A stretch of DNA of 64,000 bases from Diabrotica undecimpunctata (taxonomy: Eukaryota > Arthropoda > Insecta > Coleoptera > Chrysomelidae). Below the pieces are notes generated by a model that was not told the DNA's origin, did no database searches, and saw only the letters and a list, made by a program, of their open reading frames with translations. The DNA is taken from positions 39,027,753 to 39,091,752 of the forward strand of contig NC_092804.1 of assembly GCF_040954645.1 (NCBI RefSeq). The letters are read 5' to 3'. The translations under genes and the position numbers were made by a program. This document shows, in pieces, positions 21,428-32,089 of the stretch (position 1 is its first letter; each line of letters opens with the position of its first letter).

Positions 21428-22024
21428 CATCGAGTTAGAATCTATGGAGAGGGCATCACGTGACTAAAAACGACCTCAGTTTGGCCATATTGTTTTGCCA
21501 CTTTTGACAGATCGTATATGTTTATTTATGATTGTTGTTTTTCGAATATTTTTAGTTTTATAATACTTTTATAGAAACTGTAATAATATATTGTGATAGT
21601 GCATAATAATGGTTTCTTGTTCTCAACGTAGTTGCAGTGGCAGAAGCAATGTTAATAAAAAATCTTCAGGAATAACGTTCTACAGGTTAGCATGCAAATA
21701 TGTACATAAAGTAATGGCCCGTACTTCAGAGAATAAATTAATAGTATTTGACTGTATTAATTTATCTTTATGTATAATATATCGTGTTTTTAGTGTTTAC
21801 CGCGGGATAAATAAATCATAGTTTATTAAAAATGTATTGCACTTTTTTAGATTATGATTAAATCTTCTGAATAACTAGTCATATTTTTATAGTAGTTTTA
21901 ATATTATTGAGTCCGGCCATGATCCCACCGCCATATTGATATCACAGTTAGCCACGCCTACCTACGCCGTTTTTAGTACATACGTTAATATGCTCATAGC
22001 TTCTCCATAGATTCTAACTCGATG
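21428..22024 (+). mobile_element. 597-bp P-superfamily-like non-autonomous element
   Basis: Perfect 23-bp terminal inverted repeats (21428-21450 and 22002-22024) begin CATCGAGTTAGAATC. They are flanked by an 8-bp direct repeat GATCTTTC (21420-21427 and 22025-22032). The interrupted LINE sequence is continuous once the element and one target copy are set aside. Eight-bp duplications occur in P, hAT and some other superfamilies. The THAP-like frame inside points to the P superfamily, whose transposases start with a THAP zinc finger. Length is too small for a full transposase. Confidence 0.8.
21609..21821 (+). pseudogene. THAP zinc-finger N-terminal remnant
   Basis: A 70-codon frame from a true ATG inside the P-like element. 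Its start, MVSCSQRSCSGRSN followed by GITFYRL, resembles the first half of a THAP domain: early Cys-x4-Cys, then a hydrophobic F-(Y/H)-R-(L/F) motif about 15 residues on. The second zinc-ligand pair (C-x2-H) and the AVPTIF-type end are not visible. After about residue 45 the sequence looks like read-through non-coding DNA. THAP domains bind DNA in P-element transposases. Here only an exon-sized remnant seems to survive. Confidence 0.55.
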
Positions 22025-22424
22025 GATCTTTCCCTGCATAATCAGTTGGAGCAAGGTGTATTTCTCTCCACGTGTAATATGTCCGAGATATTCCAATTTT
22101 CTTATTTTAATTATATTTAAAATTTCTATTTTTTTATTCATCCTTCTCAGAACCTCTTTGTTTGTGAGTGTTCTGTCCACAATATTTTCAGAATTCTTCT
22201 ATACACCCACAGCTCGAATGATTCCAGTTTTTTCGATATTATTAAATCGTTTTCGTTTATGGCCGCCAAAGTAGGTGGCACCTCTATACGTTAAGCTCTG
22301 CAGTGGGCAAGTTTTAGGAGACATTCGTTTTACTTTCCGAGTTTGAATTTGTATCAGCCCTAAAACATAATGTTTAATTCCAAACAACTTTTTATAATAA
22401 CAATTTTCCATATTGTGAAATACT

Positions 22425-22590
22425 TACTTTACTCTTGAGCGAAGTTCATATTTTTTGACATACCTCGTATAAGATTAATAAAATTTTATATCTTATGGTT
22501 GCATCTTAGGTTTTAGACAATGCACAACTTTTTATAAAGAATACCATTTTTTTTGTTAAATTAATAATAAAAAAGTTTTCACGACTTCCG
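22425..22590. repeat. Inverted copy of repeat 20395-20550
   Basis: Reverse-complement counterpart of 20395-20550 ('TATCTTATGGTTGCAT', 'CAACTTTTTATAAAGAATA', 'TTAATAATAAAAAAG'). It extends slightly further on the outer side. Confidence 0.65.
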
Positions 22591-22779
22591 AGGTCTCAGT
22601 TTCCCGAACCCCTAGAAGGCACTACTACACTGATCACTAATCAATGCGTTACTGATGCTGGGAATAAAGGAAGAGTCATTTATTATACCGTTGATGGTGA
22701 CGTAGGTTAGGTGGAGGTTGGCGTGGGGATTAGTGCGGGATTGGCGCTAACACTTCTGACAGTAGGATTTTGATTGGCG

Positions 22780-24660
22780 GGTGGAGCTTACGCTATTTTC
22801 TCTATGAGGGGTCTCCAAGTCTAAGGTAACCGTATGCCGCCATCTCTTTTATTGGGAAAATTTGGACTTTTTGGTTTATAGAAGCGGATGGGGCTATGGT
22901 TCTGTAATTTTCAAAATTAATTTTGTGACCTGTTTGAAGATGTGTTGACCTAGAGCTCAAATTGAGTCGTAATTGCAAACAGAAATGGAATGTTCATAAA
23001 TCCTATTTTGGATTTTACGATTTGTTTGGCCTATCTGGGATCGGGAGTCTGCAGGTCCGCACAAAGAATCGTTCAGAATCAGAAAGGTTCATTTGGAATG
23101 TTGTCTTTGATTGATCGGACAAGAGATTAAAGTTTTTGTTGGGAGGTAAATATTGTCTTTATTCCTCTTGATTTTAGAATTTTGTCGATTTTGTCAGTGA
23201 CACCTTTGATGTAAGGAAGAAAAGCTTTCGTATGATGGGGGCTTGAGTGTTTACGAGATTGATGTCTGTGGATGCTCCTATTGATGTTATTTTTGCGGTA
23301 ACCGTTTTGGATGAGGGCTTGTTTTAAACTAGAGAGCTCAGCAGGTCTACTTACATCATCGCAAACGCGTATTGATCTGGAGACAAGCGTAATAATGACT
23401 GAATTAATTTGTGAAAGGGTATGATGAGAGTTGGCATGCAAGTAACGATTGGTATGGGTGTTTCTACAGTTTCCACCTCCATCGTGAACTGGATACCAGG
23501 ATGTATACCATTCAGATGGTATGCATCCTAGTATCCAGTCAATGCAATGTATCCAGTATTGCGCATTGATGTCGATAATTCTCGGGCCTTGAAGTCTTCC
23601 ATAAAGATATTGGCAACTACTGGAGATAGTGGGGAGCCCATTGGGGCACCATTTATTTGTCTGAAGAATTGATTTTCGATAGATTGATTTAAACTCAAGG
23701 AAGAAGATCTGTTGGCCGAAGGCAGAACTCATGGTTGAAGAATCTACGTGATTGGTATCAATGCAAATCGATTGATTTATTTAGAGCAGCAAGTTTAAAA
23801 CTAAAAATAGCCATTATGATTGCCAACCTCCGTAAGAAGACGGCACTCTAAGAAGAATTGATTTTGGAAGATGAAAGTGTTGACATACAATGTTTAATAA
23901 GAGATAAGTGCTCTTGCTGGATACTGTATTTACTGTTCAGAATATTTAGAGTTTCGTCTATAGAAATAATTGTAAAGAGTAAAACGATATCGAAACTTAC
24001 TAGAATGTCTGACGGTGAGATAGGGTATTGTTTAAGAAGTTCGATGAAATGAAAAGAATTTTTTACGAAGGATGAAACATTTTCGGCGAGAGGTTGTAGA
24101 GTTTTGACCAAGTACTTGGCCAATGGTTGTGCATGGCATTTGTATGCACCGACAATGGGACGTAGAGGAATATCATGGTTGTGAATTTTGGGTAGGACAT
24201 GTATTCGAGGTGTTCTGGAAGACTTTTCACGAGGAGTTGGGGATTGTTGTATGTCAACTAGAAGAGAGGCTTCATTGATAATGGCTTTTGTTGTTTTCTT
24301 CATTGATAGGTTGTTGAATTATTAGGAATTGGTCTGTAGTCTGAAGTATTAATGAGATTTAAGAGTTTGTTATAAGAAGAAGTATTTAGAATGACGGTGG
24401 CATGGCTTTTATAGGCGGGAAGAATGACTAGATTTGGATTTGACTAAAGTTCCTTCAGGGCTTTTTTTTTCGGATTGGCTAAGGTTCGGAGTAGAAGGTT
24501 TTGAGTTTTGAGAATTTCAATGTGACTTAAAGTAACATAGTTATTGAAACCTTTTGCTGAAGATTGAGTGGCGATGGTCGAAATAGGATTATTAGAAAAG
24601 TTATGAACCACTGAGTGGGTTTCAACGTTGTTGTTTATGGAATTTGTTCGGCAATTAGAT
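22780..24660 (-). pseudogene. Penelope-like element: RT and GIY-YIG endonuclease relic
   Basis: Minus strand. The RT starts near 24430 ('YKSHATVILNTSSYNKLLNLI', the N-terminal palm). It continues with 'PRIHVLPKIHNHDIPLRPIVGAY', 'CHAQPLAKYLVKTL' and 'SDILVSFDIVLLFT' (about 24225-23985), then 'NGAPMGSPLSPVVANIFMEDF' near 23650. These are Penelope RT signatures. The YVDD block appears deleted near 23540. Further on come 'LKQALIQNGY' and 'SRGIKTIFT' (about 23330-23130). A C-terminal block near 23040-22960, 'SQIGQTNRKIQNRIYEH', resembles the second half of a GIY-YIG endonuclease. Several frameshifts are present. Exact ends are not defined. Confidence 0.85.
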
Positions 24661-25107
24661 GCGCTAATTTGCTAATTTGTATAAGATAGGATGTACATTG
24701 AAAGAATGAATAGATGACCGGGTATTAAAAATACTGATATTTGTAACATCTAGTTTTCATCTAGTGCAATGAATCGCTTCACGGAGAAGCGCAAAACTAG
24801 GCTTTCTAAGAATTTGGGAGATAGAAAAACAAGAAGTAAGGTATTTGAGTTTTAGAAATTTGGGAATGACTTTATGGTCTTGTCAGGCTTTAAGAAATGT
24901 TAAATCACAAAGAAGGCGATTCTTCGTAGCAGCAGTTTGCTATGATTTAGTGAACTGGTAAAATTTCTCCCCGTATATGTGTATATGGGGTAGCCCATCC
25001 TACACGCCTTGGTCTCTGTACGGAAAACTACTTAATACATAAAGTTTCTTTCTTTTATGGATCTATACAGGGACATTGACGCTACATTTTATATAAAATG
25101 TGAATTA
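24661..25107. other. No gene recognised
   Basis: Sequence between the Penelope relic and the mini-element at 25110. A small palindrome CCCCGTATATGTGTATATGGGG lies near 24968-24989. No protein motif is visible. Confidence 0.45.
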
Positions 25108-25109
25108 TA

Positions 25110-25477
25110 CAGGGTGGTTTAAAAAAGAGTGGTACATCAAAGTTATATTTTTTCTTATCGAACGCCCTATATTTAATGACATTTTTAAATTGCTTGTAAA
25201 AAATAACCTTTAGTTTATAAGGGTTTCCTTTACCTAAATACACGGTGTTTTGATTTATTTCAATTTTATAAAAATGTAGGGTTTTGAAAAAAATGAACGT
25301 CTACAAATTTAAGAATTGTAGACAAATTTTATCTTACGTTTTAATAATAGACTATTTATCATATTTAAACAGATGTTTATTATAGCAAAATTTTTTCCAG
25401 GGTGTTCAAAATATTAGATTGTTGTATGAGCAAATTCAAGCTGTAATAGCGTACTTATTTTAAAATGAAACACCCTG
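25110..25477. mobile_element. Possible 368-bp mariner-type mini-element
   Basis: The left end CAGGGTGGTTTAAAA (25110) follows TA. The right end, read as reverse complement, is CAGGGTGTTTCATTTTAAAA (to 25477) and precedes TA. The repeats share CAGGGTG but diverge afterwards. A further internal CAGGGTGTTCAAAAT lies at about 25399. CAGGGTG-type ends are common in mariner-like elements. It could instead be the fragmented end of the transposase relic at 25778-26301. Confidence 0.4.
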
Positions 25478-25777
25478 TATTTTATAGTGTGTTGTGTGGA
25501 ACATTTACTTAGCTCTCAATATATATTAGGGGTTTCTATACCTATCTCTGTTCATTTTTGAAATATGTATGATATATCTTATTAAAATTCACTCCAAATT
25601 GTTTTTCAGGGAAGGTACAATTTCATTTCTAAGTAGAATTTTATGATTACCGCTTGTTAAATTTCATTCTCTAAAAAACGGCCTAATTCACTGAGTACCC
25701 ACTATACCCGATTATACATTTAGTTCTTGTGATCTTTGAGTATGGTTTTCACGTATCTAGTGTGAATTTACTTCACT

Positions 25778-26301
25778 TCAATACCCTATATTTTGGCCAT
25801 CTACATTACTACACTGCGTAAATATTGCTTTGCCGGAAAAATGTATCTTGTTAACGAAGTTTTCGTTATTTACAAGTTTATTCATCATTATCTCACTAAA
25901 CTGTAATCTACGGTCATAGTCATGTTCATTTAATTCTTGCAACAACTGGATTTTGTAGGGTTTAAATGAATTCTTATGTAGTACATGCAAGAATGACATT
26001 CATTATGCATTTTTGCAGCTCTGCGTGGGGATGTATGTAAATCTTCAACGGAACTCTGCATTGAATTTAAAGTTTTATTATAATTTATAAAAAATTTTGG
26101 TCTACCTGTTCGAATGCCATCCTTTAATAGTCCAGTTTCCTCAAAGTGCTTTACAATTTATTTTACCATCGCGTCATAGATAGGAGAATGGTTTGAAAAA
26201 GTATCGTTAAACAAGGTGGCTACTTCACTATAAGATCTTGTTCTATCGCCGTACCCCCTCATTGTTAAAACATTAATTCGCTCTTTTTCGTTAAAAACCA
26301 T
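25778..26301 (-). pseudogene. Mariner-type transposase N-terminal half, degraded
   Basis: Minus-strand relic starting at ATG 26301 (MVFNEKERINVLTMRGYGDRT). The helix-turn-helix region continues 'EVATLFNDTF' and 'HFEETGLLKDGIRTGRPKF'. After a frameshift near 25990 come 'FKPYKIQLLQELNEHDYDRRLQFSEIMMNKL' and 'FVNKIHFSGKAIFT', where the first catalytic 'SDEA' is degraded to SGKA. No second or third catalytic block was found downstream (25480-25778), so the C-terminal half is lost. It resembles the transposase at 15329-16407. Confidence 0.75.
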
Positions 26302-26311
26302 TTCTATTGTA

Positions 26312-27604
26312 AAGGGTGATTCATTTAGAGGTACCTTTTTTGGTGGGGATTTGATTGGAGATCGTGCATGAATACTGTTAAACTGACATTTTGCTTTTGT
26401 TCAGTATTGTTTGACATTTCATGATGGAAAACCTTAGCCCGGCACAGCGTCTAGAAATTATTAAGTTGTATTTTGAAAATGGGAGTTCTGTGAGGGATGT
26501 GTTTCGTGCGCTTAGAGCAATTTATGGTCCACATAATCGGCCTACCAAACGTACAATTCGCTTTACGATTAGTAAGTTTAAAACCCAGTTTTAATTATTG
26601 GATAACACGCGACCAAATAGACCACATTCAGCACGTACTGAAGAAAATATAGCGGCGGTAAAGGATAGTATACTCGAAAATAATGAAGAATCGATTCGTC
26701 GCCTTTCTCAATAGCTTGACTTGTCATATGCAACAACTTGGCGTATTTTACGAGAGGATATTGGTTTAAAAGCATACAAAATTCAATTACTGCAAGAGCT
26801 GAAGCCGACCGACCTTCCGAGCCGTCACCGGTTCAGTCGATGGGTTCTTGATAAGCTTTCAGATGATCCACTGTTTTCGAAAAAAATTTCGTTTACAGAT
26901 GAGGCCCATTTTTGGCTTAATGGGTACGTTAATAAACAAAATTCCCAAATTTGGGGTGATGAACAACCCAAAGAGGTTCAAGAGTTGCCATTATACCCTG
27001 AAAAAACAACTGTTTGGTGTGGTTTATGGCCAGTGGAATCGTTGGTCCATATTTCTTTAAAACAGAGGGCGGCCAGAATGTTAATGTAAATGGAGACCGT
27101 TATCGTGCCATGATTACGGACTATTTGGTACCTGAAATTGAAGCTCGTGGTCTCGGCGACATTTGGTTCCAACAAGATGGCGCCAATTGCCATACAGCCC
27201 GTGAAAGCATGGCTTTACTGCGAGAACGATTCGGTGAACAAATTATTTCACGCTTTGGACCAATCCTAGATCCTGTAACATCTCACCTCTAGACTCTTTC
27301 TTTTGGAGCTACCTAAAGTCCAAACTCTACATAAATAAACCAGATACGATTGAGGCATTGGAGGCCAATATTACTCGAGTCATTGGTGAAATACCAATCG
27401 AAATGCTGAAACGAGTCATCGAGAATTGGAACTTCAGAATAACCCAACTTAATTGTAGACATGGCCAACATTTAAAAGACATTATCTTTAAGAAGTAATT
27501 GTAAAGAATGGTTCTTTTGTATGATAATAAATATTTTCAAATAAAATTTATTTTTTTCATTGTTTTTTCTTGTTGAAAAAAGTACTTCTAAATGAATCAC
27601 CCTT
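26312..27604 (+). mobile_element. Full-length mariner-like element (1293 bp)
   Basis: The terminal inverted repeats AAGGGTGATTCATTTAGA(G/A)GTAC(C/T)TTTTT run inward from 26312 and 27604. They are flanked by TA (26310-26311 and 27605-27606). Length and structure are those of a classical 1.3-kb mariner. The coding region inside is broken. The TA used lies 9 bp upstream of the start codon of the minus-strand transposase relic at 25778-26301, so this copy landed in that older element. Confidence 0.9.
26421..27498 (+). pseudogene. Mariner-type transposase, broken
   Basis: The frame starts at ATG 26421 (MMENLSPAQRLEIIKLY). An N-terminal helix-turn-helix region (ENGSSVRDVFRALRAIYG, RPTKRTI) ends in a TAA near 26593. 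A second stop lies near 26712 (RRLSQ*LDLSYAT). The central part is well kept: 'KAYKIQLLQELKPTDLPSRHRFSRW' and 'ISFTDEAHFWLNGYVNKQN' with the first catalytic D, then 'TVWCGLW'. A frameshift near 27030 leads to 'IVGPYFF', 'DIWFQQDGANCH' (second D) and, after another shift near 27275, 'SCNISPLDSFFWSYLKSK' (third D). The frame ends at TAA 27496-27498. D2-D3 spacing is about 37-38 residues depending on how the indel is resolved. Inactive. Confidence 0.85.
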
Positions 27605-28620
27605 TAGAAGTTTTAAAAACACATTAAACAACTGTCAGCTTTATTAATACAATCTGCTTTGTAAAAAACACCAAAAATCATATCGTCTTCTTTATTTCCA
27701 CATGGCAAATATTATTATACATAACCTACATTTTAAAACTCTCCTGTACAAACGTCTTAGGTATAAGAAAACGTAGAAAATATAAACTGGAAAACGTGCG
27801 TTGTCACTGATTGATTGATTGTTTTAAAATTGTGACCTTTTAATCCCAAGACACGAAGTTAACCATGGCTTTATCGTTTCAGGTGAGTGAATGTGAAAAT
27901 AAGGCAGGCGTAAGATGATACGGCATGTCAAAAACTTTGTAAGTATAATCTAAAGGTGTTAGAATAATATTGAAACTTTTGCAATTTTTAAATTTATACA
28001 GTAAATGTAAACAGTCCTTTTTAAATCTCATTAAACTTTTGCTCCTAAACATACGAAAAAGATAAAATCTTAAAATTTGATTACCTGCATGTAGATTAGC
28101 TGAAAAGTGCTGAAAAGGAAAATTGTCTTTATGGAAGTCAATAAATTTCAAAGGTATTACAGTACCTATAATAAAGTGAAAGATTAAGTAGAATATATTT
28201 TAATTGATCAATTTTATACATGGCGTTTCATGAATATAATGTGGTATATGTTTTAAACGCTAAATTTTGATGCCAAAATATGATACCACATTCACAATAA
28301 TTTGCTCCTTTATAAAATTAAAGGTTTTTTTATTGAAATATTTGAAAATTTGTGACAAACTCGTGAAAAATGACTTGACTGTTATCACTAGAGGTGTACG
28401 GCGGGGTACGGAACGATTTATATATTTCCATAATATTTGCCACTGCATAATTGTGATTGTATTATAGATTTTCAAGTCATCTATACTTAAGTCATGTAAT
28501 AAGTTTTTTCTTATGAAAAAGATATTATTATATTTAGAGACATTTGAAGTTAAGTAAACATACAGCTTTACAATTAAGTTCTTCCAATATCCATTCATTT
28601 TTTGATGGATCTGATCTAAA
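27605..28620. other. No supported gene; two unassigned minus-strand frames
   Basis: Minus-strand frames at 28260-28598 (112 codons) and 27879-28151 (90 codons) have a fairly protein-like composition (aromatic- and lysine-rich) but match nothing I recognise. They sit between a mariner and a LINE. They could be the coding end of an unidentified transposon. I do not call a gene. Confidence 0.35.
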
Positions 28621-28624
28621 GACG

Positions 28625-28900
28625 ACTAGGCAAATGAAAAAGCATATTAAATTTGGACCACTGGAATATTACAGGACTAAGTACTTCACAGAAGAAGAGT
28701 ATAAAAATGAGGGTAGACGTTTACAAATGGACCTAACAGTTCTTAGTCAAACGAAAAACAAAGGCAGGGGAGGTAAGCATATAAATGAGTATATACATCC
28801 ATACAACGGTGTAAATAAGGACCACTGAGCAAAAGCTGGTATTTTTATACTCATTAACAAAAAGGTAACCAGATATATCCGAAAATGTTATAAAATAGTG
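28625..28900 (+). pseudogene. LINE endonuclease N-terminal fragment
   Basis: Frames in 28625-28900 give 'QMDLTVLSQTKNKGRGGKHINEY' and 'YNGVNKDH*AKAGIFILINKKVTRYI'. This is the N-terminal APE-endonuclease region of the LINE family whose C-terminal endonuclease and RT lie at 29083-31449. It is separated from the main LINE by one copy of a direct repeat and lacks the middle of the endonuclease. Confidence 0.7.
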
Positions 28901-28928
28901 ATTTTGGTTTGGTTTTAAATAATTCATA

Positions 28929-29082
28929 GCAATATATAAAATATTAGATTTAAAGCACATTGCCTAAAACTAATAGTTTATATTCCAGATTAAACTAAAC
29001 CAATCACTTTGTACTTTTTACTTAGAAAATTCTAAAAACTGGAATTAGTTCTTTTTGCTCAATTGTTCAAAATAACAGAATT
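28929..29082 (+). repeat. Direct repeat copy 1 flanking LINE 29083-31449
   Basis: About 154 bp starting AATATATAAAATATTAGATT and ending AATAACAGAATT, repeated at about 31451-31604 with roughly ten differences. It stops exactly where LINE endonuclease sequence begins. Confidence 0.8.
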
Positions 29083-31449
29083 GGCATGGATAGCCATATA
29101 TATCCGAAAAATATAAATGATGGAAGAACGAGGAACCAAATTGATCACGTATTAATTGATGGGAGGCATTCCAGTAGTATAATAGACGTAAGAACTAGAC
29201 GGGGACCAGATAGTGATACAGACCATTTCCTAGTAAAGGCCAAGCTCAGAACTAGAATCTCAACACAAACAACAGACAAACAGATAAAGAAAACGAAAGA
29301 TGGAATGTGTCTAAATTGGAAGAAGAAGAGGGAAAGAGACAATACCAACTAGAATTGAGAAACAGATTCCGAGTGTTGGAAACGAAAGAAAATGAAAGAG
29401 AAAATATAGACCAGAAATGGCACTCCATTAAAACGATCATTACAGAAACAGCAGAGAAGTGTATAGGTCGGAAGAGAAAAGCAAAAAGAAATAAATGGTT
29501 TGATGAAGAATGCGAGGATACCTTAAACGAAGCAAACAAAAGAAGAATCGACTACCTAGCAAACCCGACGGATGAAAAGCGTGAACAATACAATAGAGAG
29601 AGAGCCTTAGCCAGAAGAACAGTAAGGAGAAAAAAGAGACAACATTTACAACAACAAATTGAAAAAGTAGAACGTGAACACAGAAGCAAGCAAAATAAAA
29701 AATTCTACAAAGAAGTAAGACAACATAAGAAAGGTGCATATAGGAACTTTGTGAGAAATAAAAATGAGCAAATGATTACAGCTGAAAATAAAATAATCGA
29801 AAGATGGGCTGAATACTTTGAAAGTCTTCTAAATGTCCAGGTAGAAACGGATCGAAATAAAGCAAATTGTGAGTACCAAACGGCCGAGATAAAAGTACCC
29901 CCGCCAAGCCTGGAAGAAATTATCACGGCGATAGAAACCCTAAAAAATGACAAATCCCCGGGACTAGACAATATTGATGCAGAACTGATTAAAAAAGGGG
30001 GGCATGAACTTAGAACTAAAATACACCAATTAATGAAAGAAGCCTGGGAACAAGAAATAATGCCAAAAGAATGGAGTGGCTGTATTATCGTGCCAATACA
30101 TAAAAAAGGCAGAAAGGATACATGTGGCAACTACAGGGGAATCTCACTAATCGGTACTACATATAAGATATTAGCTTCAGTTGTACTAAAACGATTACTG
30201 CCATATACAGAGGAAATTATTGGCGATTACCAATGCGGCTCTAGGCCTGGAAGATCAACAATCGACCAAATATTTACTATCAGACAAATGCTAGAAAAGT
30301 ATTGGGAATATAATAAAGAAGTACACCAGATCTTCATAGATTTCAAACAAGCATATGATTCCATAGATCGCTTAAAACTGTGGAAAGCAATGATGGAGTT
30401 AGGCGTACCAAAGAAGCTGACCATGATTGCGCGAATGTGTGTCAACAATTCCTTTGCACAAATTAGAATAGGAAAACTTCAAAGGCTTTCGGCATAAGAA
30501 CCGGACTCAGACAGGGAGACCCGCTGTCCCCATTACTATTTAACCTAGCATTGGAATATGCAATGCGAAAAATCTATACCAGAGTCAAACCAGACATAAC
30601 TGCCAGAGGAACAAAGATTATTCTCGCATTTGCAGATGATGTAGATGCAGTAGCACAGACAACACTGGAAGTTAAGGATATAGTATCGAACTTTGAAGAA
30701 GCAACACTAAGCATAGGCCTGAAAATAAACGAAGAAAAAACTAAATACATGGTCGTATCAAAAAAGGAACGACAGCGAATAAGACAAAACATTACCATAA
30801 ACGATCATAATTTTGAGGTGGTCAAAGAATTCAAATACCTAGGAGCAACAATTACCAGTGAAAACACAGGAGAACGGGAGGTTGAAATACGAATACTGGC
30901 GGGGAATAAATCATTCTTTGCCATTCAACATCTAATGAGGTCAAAGCTTCTCTCAAGGCGTGCCAAAATCCAAATGTACAAAACCATAATACGATTAGCA
31001 GTGACATATGGAAGTGAAACATGGACATTGAGAAAGAAAGAAATCAATAAGCTATTAGTATGGGAACGCAAAATCCTGCGAATTATATATGGTCCTTGCA
31101 GGGACAGCGTGACAAATGAATGGAGAAGCAGATACAACAATGAAATAGAGACTCTCTTCGGGAAAGGAAACATCATAAGATACATAAAAGCCGATAAATT
31201 AAGATGGGCAGGCCACGTGGTACGGAGTGATGACGACAGACTGATTAGCAATGTGTTTTGGGAAAGACCAGATGGTAGAAGATCGACAGGAAGGCCTAGA
31301 AAAAGGTGGAAAGACGCAGTCAGGGAAGACCTGGAGAAGATGGAAGTAAGGCCATGGGAAATAATAGCACAGGATCGGAATCAATGGAAGATAATAGTAA
31401 ACGCGGCAAAAACTCACGAAGAGTTGTAAAAGCCAATGATGATGATGAT
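29083..31449 (+). pseudogene. RTE-like LINE, well preserved, two frameshifts
   Basis: Endonuclease C-terminal part at 29086-29290 ('[16 protein letters not shown]', '[15 protein letters not shown]'). A frameshift near 29290 leads into a 396-codon frame to 30497. That frame holds the linker '[24 protein letters not shown]' and RT fingers 'LKNDKSPGLDNIDAELIKKGG', 'CGNYRGISLIGTTYKILASV' and 'CGSRPGRSTIDQIFTIRQML', with palm 'HQIFIDFKQAYDSIDR'. A second frameshift near 30480 leads to 'GIRTGLRQGDPLSPLLFNLALEYA', 'LAFADDVDAVAQT' (catalytic FADD), 'VKEFKYLGATI', 'TYGSETWTLRKKE' and 'KLRWAGHVVRSDDDRL', with stop near 31429. The 3' end is (GAT)n at 31437-31449. It is 5'-truncated and probably inactive because of the frameshifts. 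Confidence 0.9.
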
Positions 31450-31450
31450 G

Positions 31451-31604
31451 AATATATAAAATATTAGATTTAAAGCACATTGCCTAAAACTAATAGTTTA
31501 TATTCTAGATTAAACTAAACCAATCACTTTTTACTTTTAACTTAGAAAATGTCAAAAACTGGAATTATTTTTATTTTGCTCAATTTCTCAAAATAACAGA
31601 ATTA
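31451..31604 (+). repeat. Direct repeat copy 2 flanking LINE 29083-31449
   Basis: Begins immediately after the LINE (GAT)n tail and matches 28929-29082. Differences include attcTag for attcCag and a changed 'CTTTTTACTTTTAACTTAG' block. Confidence 0.8.
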
Positions 31605-32089
31605 TCATAATGTTCATATCGAAAAGGCACTTCACAGAAAGAAGTGCTTTCTAAATAGCGCGCTAAAAATTACACCACATAAACCATCCAGATAGTACTG
31701 CTCACGAAGGAGCAGTTTAATGATTCCAAGTTTAATATCACACTACGAGAGAACATCCTTTGAGACCAATAAACCTTAAGCTGGAATTAATAGTCCACCT
31801 AAATGTAAGTGACAATTTTCCATAGCTATAACCTATAGTCCCCATCGACATGCCATGCCATGCAACTGTCCTACCCAGCTTCATTTCATTTGCACAATTC
31901 TTCCAATTACATCTTCAACCTTATTCCTGCTTCGCACGTCCTTATTTCGTATATGTTCTCTTAGAGAAACTCAGAATAATACTAACACATAAATTTTTCG
32001 AGTTTGTGTTTGTTTCCTTTCTTGCCTAGTAAAAGTACCTGCACATTTTGCCAAGAAGTTGGAACAGCACCCCCAAAGAGGCACCTAAA

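Larger units (their letters stand above)
21250..22420 (-). pseudogene. LINE C-terminal relic split by a P-like element
   Basis: Minus-strand LINE 3' portion. From 22420 down to 22025 it contains 'KLFGIKHYVLGLIQIQTRKVKRM' and 'RTLTNKEVLRRMNKKIEILNIIKIRKLEYLGHI'. These are followed by 'GEKYTLLQLIMQGKI' (22080-22030). The frame is interrupted at GATCTTTC and resumes at 21427 with 'RKEKRHRMSWLRNLREWYG', ending near 21258 in (GAA)n. It is the same family as 2582-4080 and 13044-13224. RT palm motifs are absent, so the copy is 5'-truncated. Confidence 0.75.

Noticed and set aside
27879..28598. Two minus-strand frames that could be a host gene
   Set aside because: Composition is suggestive but there is no recognisable domain, no splice structure I can support and the neighbours are transposons. 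Left unassigned.
29440..30130. Minus-strand frames of 99 and 141 codons opposite the LINE RT
   Set aside because: Shadows of the plus-strand LINE frame; hydrophobic bias is an artefact of complementing Lys/Glu-rich coding sequence.
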